From Muribaculaceae bacterium (lineage in GTDB: Bacteria; Bacillota; Clostridia; Lachnospirales; Lachnospiraceae): a stretch of 33,415 nt of DNA. The position numbers and the translations under genes are program-made. The stretch is from assembly GCA_023663465.1 (NCBI GenBank), contig JAMPHJ010000022.1, positions 1 through 33,415 on the forward strand, in the 5' to 3' direction. The number at the start of each line of letters is the position of its first letter. Positions within the stretch are counted from its first letter, which is position 1. The notes below the pieces were generated by a model that searched no databases, was not told the DNA's origin, and saw nothing but the letters and a program-made list of their open reading frames with translations. Positions 8,377-15,582 of the stretch are shown piece after piece.

Positions 8377-9788
8377 TGTATGTTTGCTCCTTCCTCAAGC
8401 TCTTGTGTTTGTTCTTTTTCCAGATATTCCCGCTCCACCTGAATAACTTTCTTCATCGCTGCAGGTCCCGGTGCGCCTACAGTTAATCGCTTTTCGATAC
8501 ATGTCTTTAGACTGATTTTATCATAAACGTCTTCTTCAAAGACCGGGCTGATACTTTTTAATTCTTCTATGTTCAAATCGTCAATGCTGCAATTTTTATC
8601 GATGCAATAAAGCACCAATCTGCCTATGATACTATGAGCGTCCCTGAAAGCAACGCCTTTTCCCACAAGATAGTCCGCTGCGTCCGTCGCGTTCGCAAAT
8701 CCCATTACTGCACTTTTTTCCATCGTCTCAGGATGGAATTTCATAGTCTTAATCATGCCGTTAAACAACACCAGACAGCCTTTCACCGTATCGATGGCGT
8801 CAAAAGTCAGCTCCTTATCTTCCTGCATGTCCTTATTATAGGCAAGCGGAAGCCCCTTCATGGTCGTCAGGATAGACACCAGCGCCCCATAGACTCTTCC
8901 GGTCTTACCGCGGATTAACTCTGCGATATCGGGATTCTTCTTCTGCGGCATAATGCTGCTTCCGGTGGCATAAGCATCATCAATCTCCACGAAACGGTAT
9001 TCGTTGGAATTCCAGAGAATGATTTCCTCACAAAACCTGCTTAAATGCATCATAATCGTCGAAAGCGCCGCCAGAAACTCGATGACATAATCCCTGTCGG
9101 ATACGGAATCCATACTATTTAGCGTAGGCGCTTCAAATCCCAATAAAGAAGCCGTATAATACCTATCCAGGGGATAGGTGGTTCCCGCCAATGCTCCTGC
9201 GCCGAGCGGACAATAATTCATCCTTCTATAAATATCCTGCAGCCGCTGCCTGTCTCTCTTAAACATCTCAAAATAAGCGCCGACATGATGTGCCAGCGTA
9301 ACCGGCTGGGCTTTCTGCAAATGGGTAAAGCCAGGCATATAAGTTTCTATCTGTTCTTCCATAATCCCTAGAAGCGTCTCTAAAAGCTCCTTTATCAGAC
9401 TATCTACCATCAGTACTTCCAGTCTCGTATAAAGTTTCATATCCAGCGCAACCTGATCGTTGCGGCTTCTTCCGGTATGCAGTTTCTTCCCTGCATCGCC
9501 GATGCGCTCTATCAGATTCGCCTCCACAAAACTGTGAATATCTTCATATTCTTCCGTAATCTTTAACGTACCGTTCTCAATATCCTGCCGGATGCCGGTC
9601 AGTCCTTTTACAATCTCATCCTTCTCTTCTCTTGTAAGGATTCCTTGTTTTTCCAACATTACAACATGCGCAATGCTGCCCTCGATGTCCTGCTTATAAA
9701 ACTTCTTATCGAAGGAAATAGATGCGTTAAACTGATATACAAGCTTGTCCGTTTCCTTGGTAAAACGTCCGCCCCAAAGCTGTGCCAT
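8373..9788 (-). CDS. argH: Argininosuccinate lyase
   Basis: A 471-residue member of the fumarase/aspartase superfamily; it cleaves argininosuccinate to arginine and fumarate, the last step of arginine synthesis, as a cytosolic tetramer. The superfamily signature GSSIMPQKKNPDIAEL is complete, with the flexible catalytic-serine loop, and the TGRSRNDQVA and TFTHLQ-like (GFTHLQKAQPVT) regions are present. Length is normal for the family (about 460). The ATG at 9788 has AGGAGGG seven bases upstream. Stop and asd start overlap by 4 bp. No argG or other arg gene is in the window, so the arginine pathway is split across the genome. Confidence 0.97.
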   Translation of the reverse strand: MAQLWGGRFTKETDKLVYQFNASISFDKKFYKQDIEGSIAHVVMLEKQGILTREEKDEIVKGLTGIRQDIENGTLKITEEYEDIHSFVEANLIERIGDAGKKLHTGRSRNDQVALDMKLYTRLEVLMVDSLIKELLETLLGIMEEQIETYMPGFTHLQKAQPVTLAHHVGAYFEMFKRDRQRLQDIYRRMNYCPLGAGALAGTTYPLDRYYTASLLGFEAPTLNSMDSVSDRDYVIEFLAALSTIMMHLSRFCEEIILWNSNEYRFVEIDDAYATGSSIMPQKKNPDIAELIRGKTGRVYGALVSILTTMKGLPLAYNKDMQEDKELTFDAIDTVKGCLVLFNGMIKTMKFHPETMEKSAVMGFANATDAADYLVGKGVAFRDAHSIIGRLVLYCIDKNCSIDDLNIEELKSISPVFEEDVYDKISLKTCIEKRLTVGAPGPAAMKKVIQVEREYLEKEQTQELEEGANIQ

Positions 9789-9827
9789 GCCCTGACCCTC
9801 CTGACTGTTACTGACGCGGCAGCTTCT

Positions 9828-9857
9828 ATTTTAGCCCATCATAACAATTTTTGTTAA
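9828..9857 (-). promoter_or_regulatory. Candidate promoter of argH-asd
   Basis: On the minus strand TTAACA (9852-9857) and TAAAAT (9828-9833) are separated by 18 bp, about 40 bp before the argH start. One mismatch in each hexamer to the housekeeping consensus. No ArgR-like palindrome could be recognised with confidence. Confidence 0.5.
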
Positions 9858-9983
9858 ATCTAAATTTGATGATACCATAAAAAATTTCCTTTTTCAATCA
9901 AAACCGCTCTGGAAACATAAATCGAAAACACAAATCTGTAATTTCTTCATAAAATATTTTATAAATACAGGGAGATGAACAGA

Positions 9984-10736
9984 ATGCAGCCTATTTTATC
10001 TTTAGAAAACATTTCTTACTCTTACCACAATCTCAAAGGAGAAACCCCCGCCCTCAAACAGATTACTTTTCAGGTGTCTGAGGGAGAATTTCTTGCGATT
10101 GCGGGACCGAGCGGCTGCGGCAAATCAACGCTTCTATCCATTATAGCGGGTCTGTTAGAACCCGAAAGCGGCTCCCTTACGTTCGGAGCCTCTTCTTCTA
10201 TCGGTTATATGCTGCAGCATGACCATTTATTTGAATGGAGAACCATTTATCAGAATGTGATTCTGGGATTGGAACTAAATAAAAATGTGACAAAAGAAAA
10301 TACCGATTATGTCCTGCGGCTTTTGAAGGACTATGGGCTCTATGCCTTTAAAGATAAAAAGCCTTCGGAGCTTTCCGGGGGTATGCGGCAGCGCGCGGCG
10401 CTTATCCGTACGATGGCAATCCGTCCTGATTTGCTCTTGTTAGACGAACCCTTCAGCGCCCTTGATTTTCAGACCAGAATGACGGTATCGGCGGATATCG
10501 GCAACATCATCAGAAGCGCCGGGAAAACCGCCATTTTAATTACCCACGATTTGTCCGAGGCAATCACCTTGGCAGACCGGGTATTGGTTTTATCAAAACG
10601 TCCGTCCGAAGTAAAATACGAACTGCCCATTCATTACGATATAGACCGCTCTTCCCCGCTTGCCATCCGCAATACCAAGGAATATCAGACTTATTTTAAT
10701 CTTTTATGGAAGGAGTTATCCGATGATTCTATCTAA
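9984..10736 (+). CDS. ABC importer ATP-binding protein (nitrate/sulfonate/taurine type)
   Basis: A 250-residue ATPase. Walker A is GPSGCGKST at residues 41-49, the Q-loop sits in the GYMLQHD segment, the signature is LSGGMRQR and Walker B is LLLLDEPF, followed by the H-loop LITHDLSEA. The overall pattern is that of SsuB/TauB/ThiZ-like proteins energising a cytoplasmic-face importer. I take the second ATG (9984) because GGGAG ends nine bases upstream; an ATG at 9975 abuts that site and is too close. It overlaps the permease gene by 14 bp. No substrate-binding-protein gene is adjacent on either side, so the substrate cannot be inferred (thiamine precursor, sulfonate, taurine and nitrate are all possible). 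Confidence 0.9.
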   Translation: MQPILSLENISYSYHNLKGETPALKQITFQVSEGEFLAIAGPSGCGKSTLLSIIAGLLEPESGSLTFGASSSIGYMLQHDHLFEWRTIYQNVILGLELNKNVTKENTDYVLRLLKDYGLYAFKDKKPSELSGGMRQRAALIRTMAIRPDLLLLDEPFSALDFQTRMTVSADIGNIIRSAGKTAILITHDLSEAITLADRVLVLSKRPSEVKYELPIHYDIDRSSPLAIRNTKEYQTYFNLLWKELSDDSI

Positions 10737-11538
10737 TAACCATGCGGAGTGTCTGACCGTTCAACAAGCCTACATTCTTGCCCATCGCAGACATCATCAT
10801 AAAATCGCTTTTTTCCGTCTGCTGCTTTTAGTTGTTTTCCTTATTCTCTGGGAATATACGACGCGGGCAGGATATGTGGATATCTTCTTTTTCAGCTCCC
10901 CGTCCGCCATTGTGAAATATTTATATAAGATGATTGCAGACGCCTCGTTTTTTCGCCATACCGGGATTACGCTCTTAGAAACGATTATCAGTTTCTTACT
11001 CGTTACTGCACTCAGCCTGCTTTGCGCCATGCTGCTTTGGTATCACGGCAGTTTATCCGAAATTCTGGAACCCTATCTGGTCGTACTCAATTCGCTTCCC
11101 AAATCCGCGCTTGCGCCTCTTTTAATCGTCTGGCTTGGCACCGGCACAAAAACCATCATCGTCGCAGGAATTTCCGTCGCCGTCTTCGGTTCCATTATCA
11201 GTCTCTATACGGGCTTCTGCCAGTCTGATTCAGATATGTTGAAACTCATCTATACGTTGGGCGGCAGCCGGAAAGACGCCCTCTTTAAAGTCATCCTCCC
11301 CGGTTCTGTTCCGCTGATTATCAGTAATATGAAAGTCAATATCGGACTTTGTCTGGTGGGCGTAATCATCGGGGAATTTCTCGCAGCAAAACGAGGGCTT
11401 GGCTATCTGATTATCTATGGTTCCCAGGTCTTCCAGCTCAATATGGTCATCACTTCCATCATGATCCTATGCGCCATCGCTATGGGATTATATAAGATTA
11501 TCCAGAGTCTGGAACATCATTATAAAAAATCGTCGTGA
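10723..11538 (+). CDS. ABC importer permease (SsuC/TauC/ThiX-like)
   Basis: A 271-residue inner-membrane permease with about six hydrophobic segments, the first near residues 28-45 (LLLLVVFLILWEY). The EAA-loop that contacts the ATPase is recognisable: TLGGSRKDALFKVILPGSVP. ATG at 10723 is chosen because GGAAGGAG lies seven bases upstream; a longer in-frame ORF starts at 10660 but is inside the ATPase gene and has no such site. The start lies within the end of the ATPase gene, indicating a translationally coupled pair. The last codons and stop are part of the stem-loop that terminates nrdG transcription from the other strand. Confidence 0.9.
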   Translation: MILSNNHAECLTVQQAYILAHRRHHHKIAFFRLLLLVVFLILWEYTTRAGYVDIFFFSSPSAIVKYLYKMIADASFFRHTGITLLETIISFLLVTALSLLCAMLLWYHGSLSEILEPYLVVLNSLPKSALAPLLIVWLGTGTKTIIVAGISVAVFGSIISLYTGFCQSDSDMLKLIYTLGGSRKDALFKVILPGSVPLIISNMKVNIGLCLVGVIIGEFLAAKRGLGYLIIYGSQVFQLNMVITSIMILCAIAMGLYKIIQSLEHHYKKSS

Positions 11539-11551
11539 GAAACCGACGATT
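11524..11551 (-). terminator. Intrinsic terminator of nrdD-nrdG
   Basis: Eight-bp stem (arms 11528-11535 and 11544-11551, AATCGTCG/CGACGATT) with an eight-base loop, followed on the minus strand by a run of six T (to 11524). The permease stop codon on the plus strand is in the loop, so the two convergent genes share this DNA. The plus-strand side has only a short T stretch, so it works best for the minus strand. Confidence 0.8.
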
Positions 11552-11572
11552 CTTAATGCTGTCTGAAAAATT

Positions 11573-12097
11573 TCACAACTGCTCCCACAGCACGATTTCC
11601 TTTGCCGCCATAGATTTTCTGACGTCGATAATCCGTTGATTGGAAGAGCCTCGAAATTGCAGACTGATATCTTTTAACGCCTCTATAAACTCACCGTCTA
11701 CAATAACGTCAAGATATTGCAGGATTTCTTTTGTTTCTTCCCATTTATGACAGAAATCCTGCAAAATGTCTTTATCAAAAAGATAACCCGTATAGCACCA
11801 TATGTTTTTATCGGGGTATTTTTCCTTTACCCTTCGTAGGAGCGGCAATAAGCCTTGCTGGTTACAATATTCCATCGGTTCGCCGCCGAGCAGCGTAAGC
11901 CCTGCAATATAGGAAGGTTTCAACTTATCGAGAATCCATTCCATATCCGGCGCTTCAAATATCCTGCCGTATTGGAAATCCCATGTCATTTCATTAAAAC
12001 ACCCTTTGCAATGATGGCTGCAGCCACTGACAAATAAGGATACCCTTACTCCCGGACCATTTGCAATATCGCAGTCTTTGATTTCCGAATAATACAT
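11573..12097 (-). CDS. nrdG: Anaerobic ribonucleoside-triphosphate reductase activating protein
   Basis: A 174-residue radical-SAM activase that installs the glycyl radical on NrdD. The 4Fe-4S-binding cysteines are Cys26, Cys30 and Cys33 in SGCSHHCKGC, followed by the SAM-contact TLLGGEPM motif. Length is normal for the family. GGGAG lies six bases before the ATG. It is the second gene of the nrdDG operon, 18 bp after nrdD, and is followed by an intrinsic terminator. Works under anaerobic conditions only, in line with the oxygen-sensitive cluster. Confidence 0.96.
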   Translation of the reverse strand: MYYSEIKDCDIANGPGVRVSLFVSGCSHHCKGCFNEMTWDFQYGRIFEAPDMEWILDKLKPSYIAGLTLLGGEPMEYCNQQGLLPLLRRVKEKYPDKNIWCYTGYLFDKDILQDFCHKWEETKEILQYLDVIVDGEFIEALKDISLQFRGSSNQRIIDVRKSMAAKEIVLWEQL

Positions 12098-12115
12098 TCC
12101 CGCTCCCCCGATTTT

Positions 12116-14278
12116 CTATAGATGCAGCACTCTTTCCTTGATTTCCTGCGTGCGTCCCTGATTCCAGAACTGCGTGCCAATATAACCACAGGTACGCCTT
12201 GCCACATTCATTTTGCCCTGTTCCCTGTTTCCACAATTGGGACACTCCCATACCAGTTTTCCATCCTCGTCTGTCACAATTTTTATTTCTCCGTGATAAT
12301 CGCAGACCTGACAATAGTCGCTCTTGGTATTTAACTCCGCATACATGATATGGTCGTATATATGCTGCATTACGGCAAGTACCGCATCCAGATTATTTTC
12401 CATATTTGGCACTTCCACATAGCTGATGGCACCACCGGGGGACAACTCCTGAAATTGCGCTTCAAAGGTCAGTTTATCAAACGCGTTGATATCTTCTGTC
12501 ACATGCACATGATAGCTGTTTGTGATATAACTTTTATCCGTCACACCCGGAATCATACCAAAACGCTTCTGCAAGCATTTGGCAAATTTATAAGTAGTGG
12601 ACTCTAAAGGCGTTCCATACAGACTGAAATCAATGTTAGTCTCTTTTGCCCATCTCTTGCAGGCATCGTTTAAATATTGCATTACTTCTAAAGCAAAGGG
12701 CGTCGCTTCAGGATTCGTATGGGATTTGCCGGTCATATATCTGGTACATTCGCACAGCCCCGCATACCCTAAAGAAATCGTAGAATATCCACCATAGAGC
12801 AGTTTATCAATAGGTTCTCCTTTTTTCAGTCTTGCCAGCGCGCCGTACTGCCACAAAATAGGCGCCACATCCGAGGGCGTGCCTCTTAGACGTTCATGCC
12901 TGCACATAAGCGCGCGTTTGCACAGCTCCAGTCTCTCATCCAGGATCTGCCAGAACCTATCCCTATCTCCATTCGACGAACATGCCACATCTACAAGATT
13001 CAGCGTGACCACGCCCTGATTAAATCTCCCGTAAAATTTCGGCTTGTCATTTTCATCGTGGTAAACTGTCAGGAAAGAACGGCACCCCATACAGGTATAG
13101 CAGTTGCCATTTTTTAATTTTTTCATGATTTTCTCGGATATATAATCCGGTACCATCCTTCTGGCGGTGCACTTCGCTGCAAGCTTGGTCAGATACCAAT
13201 ATTTGCTATCTTCATGAATATTGTCTTCTTCCAGCACATAAATCAGCTTCGGAAACGCCGGCGTAATGTAAACGCCTTTTTCATTTTTGACGCCGCGAAT
13301 GCGCTGGTTCAGCATTTCTTCAATGACCATAGCAAGGTCGTCCCTTGTCTGTCCTTCCGGCACTTCGTCTATATACATAAATACCGTGACAAAAGGCGCC
13401 TGCCCGTTGGTCGTCATCAAGGTTATCACCTGATACTGAATCATCTGCACGCCCCGGTTGATTTCTTCCCTTACCCGCATTTCTGCAATGGCATGAATCT
13501 GCTCTTCCGATAAGGATATCTGCATTGCCTCCATCTCTTCCCGGACTTCCCTGCGCAGCTTTTCCCGGCTGATTTGTACGAAAGGCGCAAGATGCGCGAG
13601 AGAAATACTCTGTCCGCCATATTGGGAGCTGGCAATCTGCGCAATACACTGCGTTGCCACATTACATGCCGTGGAAAAACTTTTCGGCGTATCAATCATC
13701 GTCTCGCTGATAACCGTACCATTCTGCAGCATGTCCTCTAAATTTACAAGGCAGCAGTTATGCATATGCTGCGCAAAATAGTCCGCGTCATGAAAATGCA
13801 GAATGCCCTGTTCATGCGCATCTACGATATCTTCCGGGAGCAGGAAACGCTTCGTGATATCTTTACTGACTTCACCCGCCATGTAATCCCGCTGCACACT
13901 GTTTACGGTTGGATTTTTATTGGAATTTTCCTGTTTTACTTCTTCGTTATTGCATTCCAGAAGACTTAATATCTGTTCGTCTGTAGAATTGGATTTTCGT
14001 ACAAGGGCACGTTTATAACGATAGGTGATATAGTTTCTTGCCATTGCATAGGCGTCATACTTCATCAACTGGTTTTCTACCATATCCTGAATTTCTTCCA
14101 CGCTGGGAGATCTCTTCATTTCAACACAATTTTCAGCAACTACCTTCGCTATGGTCTGAATCTCATCTTCCCCAAGTTTATCCCCGTCACTGACACTGTT
14201 ATTCGCCTTTACAATTGCCGCAGTGATTTTTTCCAAATCAAAAGTTACTTCTGCACCGCTTCTTTTAATTATCTTCAT
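12116..14278 (-). CDS. nrdD: Anaerobic (class III) ribonucleoside-triphosphate reductase
   Basis: A 720-residue glycyl-radical enzyme that reduces ribonucleoside triphosphates to dNTPs. An ATP-cone allosteric domain is at about residues 1-90 (KIIKRSGAEVTFDLEKI). The glycyl-radical loop RTCGYIG is near the C-terminus with Gly698, and the zinc site is formed by CQVC and CPNC just before it. Active-site cysteines are in the CYTCMGC segment. I use the ATG at 14278: the upstream in-frame GTG at 14311 would add eleven residues not expected in the family. Expression is probably controlled by NrdR through the two boxes over its promoter, and its product needs NrdG, encoded just downstream. Confidence 0.97.
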   Translation of the reverse strand: MKIIKRSGAEVTFDLEKITAAIVKANNSVSDGDKLGEDEIQTIAKVVAENCVEMKRSPSVEEIQDMVENQLMKYDAYAMARNYITYRYKRALVRKSNSTDEQILSLLECNNEEVKQENSNKNPTVNSVQRDYMAGEVSKDITKRFLLPEDIVDAHEQGILHFHDADYFAQHMHNCCLVNLEDMLQNGTVISETMIDTPKSFSTACNVATQCIAQIASSQYGGQSISLAHLAPFVQISREKLRREVREEMEAMQISLSEEQIHAIAEMRVREEINRGVQMIQYQVITLMTTNGQAPFVTVFMYIDEVPEGQTRDDLAMVIEEMLNQRIRGVKNEKGVYITPAFPKLIYVLEEDNIHEDSKYWYLTKLAAKCTARRMVPDYISEKIMKKLKNGNCYTCMGCRSFLTVYHDENDKPKFYGRFNQGVVTLNLVDVACSSNGDRDRFWQILDERLELCKRALMCRHERLRGTPSDVAPILWQYGALARLKKGEPIDKLLYGGYSTISLGYAGLCECTRYMTGKSHTNPEATPFALEVMQYLNDACKRWAKETNIDFSLYGTPLESTTYKFAKCLQKRFGMIPGVTDKSYITNSYHVHVTEDINAFDKLTFEAQFQELSPGGAISYVEVPNMENNLDAVLAVMQHIYDHIMYAELNTKSDYCQVCDYHGEIKIVTDEDGKLVWECPNCGNREQGKMNVARRTCGYIGTQFWNQGRTQEIKERVLHL

Positions 14279-14322
14279 ACCCAACCCCCAACATTTTCTT
14301 TTACATGGCACCTATTTTTGAT

Positions 14323-14369
14323 ATACTATATATTGTACCATGATAAACTTTCCTGTCAAGGTATTGTGT
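14323..14369 (-). promoter_or_regulatory. NrdR tandem operator over the nrdD promoter
   Basis: Two NrdR-box-like 16-mers start exactly 31 bp apart: 14323-14338 (ATACTATATATTGTAC, 13 of 16 matching the ACACWATATATWGTGT-type consensus) and 14354-14369 (TGTCAAGGTATTGTGT, 11 of 16). A 31-32 bp phasing is the known arrangement for the ATP-cone repressor NrdR. On the minus strand the boxes coincide with -10 TACAAT (14332-14337) and -35 TTGACA (14354-14359), spacer 16 bp, so repressor binding would cover the promoter. nrdR itself is not in the window. Confidence 0.75.
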
Positions 14370-14429
14370 CATAATATTTGATAAATAATATTTAAGAAAT
14401 AATATGATGTAATAAAATTTTCATCTTTC

Positions 14430-14460
14430 TAACCATGCTCTTTTCTCAACGTGCGAATTT
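14430..14460 (-). repeat. 31-bp repeat, copy A (30/31 identical to copy at 20846)
   Basis: On the minus strand this reads from AAATTCGCAC through GTTGAGAAA to GAGCATGGTTA. The only difference from the second copy is one base in the GGAG/AGAG part. Copy A is intergenic, between tRNA-Thr and nrdD, and its outer end is one arm of a 12-13 bp hairpin. It is followed by a 10-codon ATG-started mini-ORF (MKILLHHIIS) that is probably meaningless. This length of identity is far beyond chance in 33 kb. Confidence 0.8.
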
Positions 14461-14509
14461 GTGCCCTCAAGCACAAATTTGCGGTTGAAAGAATGTAATT
14501 CTTTCAACC
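14453..14509. other. Two adjacent hairpins downstream of tRNA-Thr
   Basis: Hairpin one: arms 14453-14464 and 14471-14482 (core GAATTTGTGC / GCACAAATTT, loop of six). Hairpin two: arms 14483-14493 and 14499-14509 (GGTTGAAAGAA / TTCTTTCAACC, eleven perfect pairs, loop of five), with four T following on the plus strand. They touch with no gap. On the minus strand they lie 20-75 bp after the tRNA and could stop or protect its transcript, but no T-tract follows them in that direction. They might instead be the palindromic body of a dispersed repeat whose end is the 31-bp unit. Confidence 0.55.
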
Positions 14510-14529
14510 TTTTCCGGGCATGAAAAAAG

Positions 14530-14602
14530 AGCTGGAAAAGGGACTCGAACCCTCGACCTACTGATTACGAATCAGTTGCGCTACCAACTGCGCTATTCCA
14601 GC
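14530..14602 (-). tRNA. tRNA-Thr (anticodon CGT)
   Basis: Folds as a complete 73-nt cloverleaf on the minus strand: acceptor GCTGGAA/TTCCAGC, D stem GCGC/GCGC with AGTTGGTA loop, anticodon stem ACTGA/TCAGT with loop TTCGTAA, T stem GAGGG/CCCTT (one G-T pair) with TTCGAGT loop, discriminator T. The anticodon CGT reads ACG threonine codons. CCA is not encoded. A run of six T begins two bases after the gene and may help termination. Confidence 0.95.
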
Positions 14603-14623
14603 TCAATGTCAAACACAAACTAT

Positions 14624-14652
14624 ATTATAATGGGTAATGTCCATTTTGGCAA
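14624..14652 (-). promoter_or_regulatory. Promoter of tRNA-Thr
   Basis: Minus strand TTGCCA (14647-14652), 17-bp spacer, and perfect TATAAT (14624-14629), about 20 bp before the first base of the mature tRNA. This is a strong housekeeping promoter. Confidence 0.75.
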
Positions 14653-14704
14653 GGACGAATTTTCTTTTTATCCAATTTTTTTCGCAATGCCTTTCCACAA
14701 CCTG

Positions 14705-15568
14705 CTATTCCTTTAATGCGCTCATATGCACATCTAATTGGTTGTATGGAATTTCGATACCGCCCTCGTCCAGTGCATATTTGATATTTTCCTGCACCCT
14801 CCACTTGGTTTCCCAGTAGTTTTCCGTCGCTGTATGGAAACGCACGCCCAGAATCACCGCGCTCTCACCAAGCATATCTACAAAGACAACTTTTTCCTCT
14901 TCCTGCAGCACGCCTTCGTCCGCTTCTAGCAGCTTCATGATAATCTTTCTTGCTTCTTTGATATCTGCACGATAAGAAATGCCAACGGATATATCAATCC
15001 GCCGCCTGGGCATGGCGCTGACGTTTGTCATGCTGGAATTGGATAGTTCGCCGTTGGGAATCACTATCATCCGGTTATCCGCTGTGGTCAGTTTCGTATA
15101 AAAAAGCTGTATTTCTGTCACGGTTCCCTGGTTCTGGTCTACCGTAATGATATAATCCCCTATTTTAAAAGGTTTTAACAGAAGAATCAGAACGCCGCCC
15201 GCAAAATTGGATAAACTACCCTGTATGGCAAGGCCGATTGCCACGCCGACAGAACCAAGCAGGGCTACGACGCTTGCCGCATCTAAACCAAAACCGGAAG
15301 CAATCATAAAGCCTAACAGGACATACAATGCCGTTTTAATAAAAGAATCCAGAAACTGCATAACACCCACGTCCGCATGACTGCGTTCCATAGATTTGCG
15401 GAAAATTTTACGGATTAGCTTAATCAACTGCATCCCTATAAAAAGGGCAATCAAGGCAAGCAACACCCTAATTCCGAAATGCAGCGCCTTTTCAGGAAGC
15501 GTCTGTAAATAGGACTCTATCAGACTCACATCGATTTCTTCTCCTGCAATCGCTCCGATATCCGCCAA
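14705..15568 (-). CDS. Small-conductance mechanosensitive channel, MscS family
   Basis: A 287-residue membrane protein with about three hydrophobic helices (about 28-50, 70-90 and 95-120) and the pore-lining glycine/alanine-rich TM3 signature (SVGVAIGLAIQGSLSNFAGG), followed by the cytosolic beta-domain (FKIGDYI, then PNGELSNSSMTN) and an alpha-beta C-terminus. It opens on membrane tension to release solutes after osmotic downshock. Start is a TTG at 15568, eight bases after AGGAGG; no ATG is placed as well. It begins 14 bp after glgB stops, so the two are probably co-transcribed. The substrate is non-specific ions and small solutes by family. Confidence 0.93.
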   Translation of the reverse strand: MADIGAIAGEEIDVSLIESYLQTLPEKALHFGIRVLLALIALFIGMQLIKLIRKIFRKSMERSHADVGVMQFLDSFIKTALYVLLGFMIASGFGLDAASVVALLGSVGVAIGLAIQGSLSNFAGGVLILLLKPFKIGDYIITVDQNQGTVTEIQLFYTKLTTADNRMIVIPNGELSNSSMTNVSAMPRRRIDISVGISYRADIKEARKIIMKLLEADEGVLQEEEKVVFVDMLGESAVILGVRFHTATENYWETKWRVQENIKYALDEGGIEIPYNQLDVHMSALKE

Positions 15569-15582
15569 TCCGTTTTCCTCCT

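Noticed and set aside
14388-14420. Leader peptide MKILLHHIIS after repeat copy A
   Set aside because: Only ten codons, no threonine/attenuation logic and upstream of the nrdD promoter; likely chance.
14453-14509. Hairpins as an attachment site or CRISPR-like repeat beside tRNA-Thr
   Set aside because: No direct copy of the tRNA 3' end, no integrase, no spacer series; only single palindromes.
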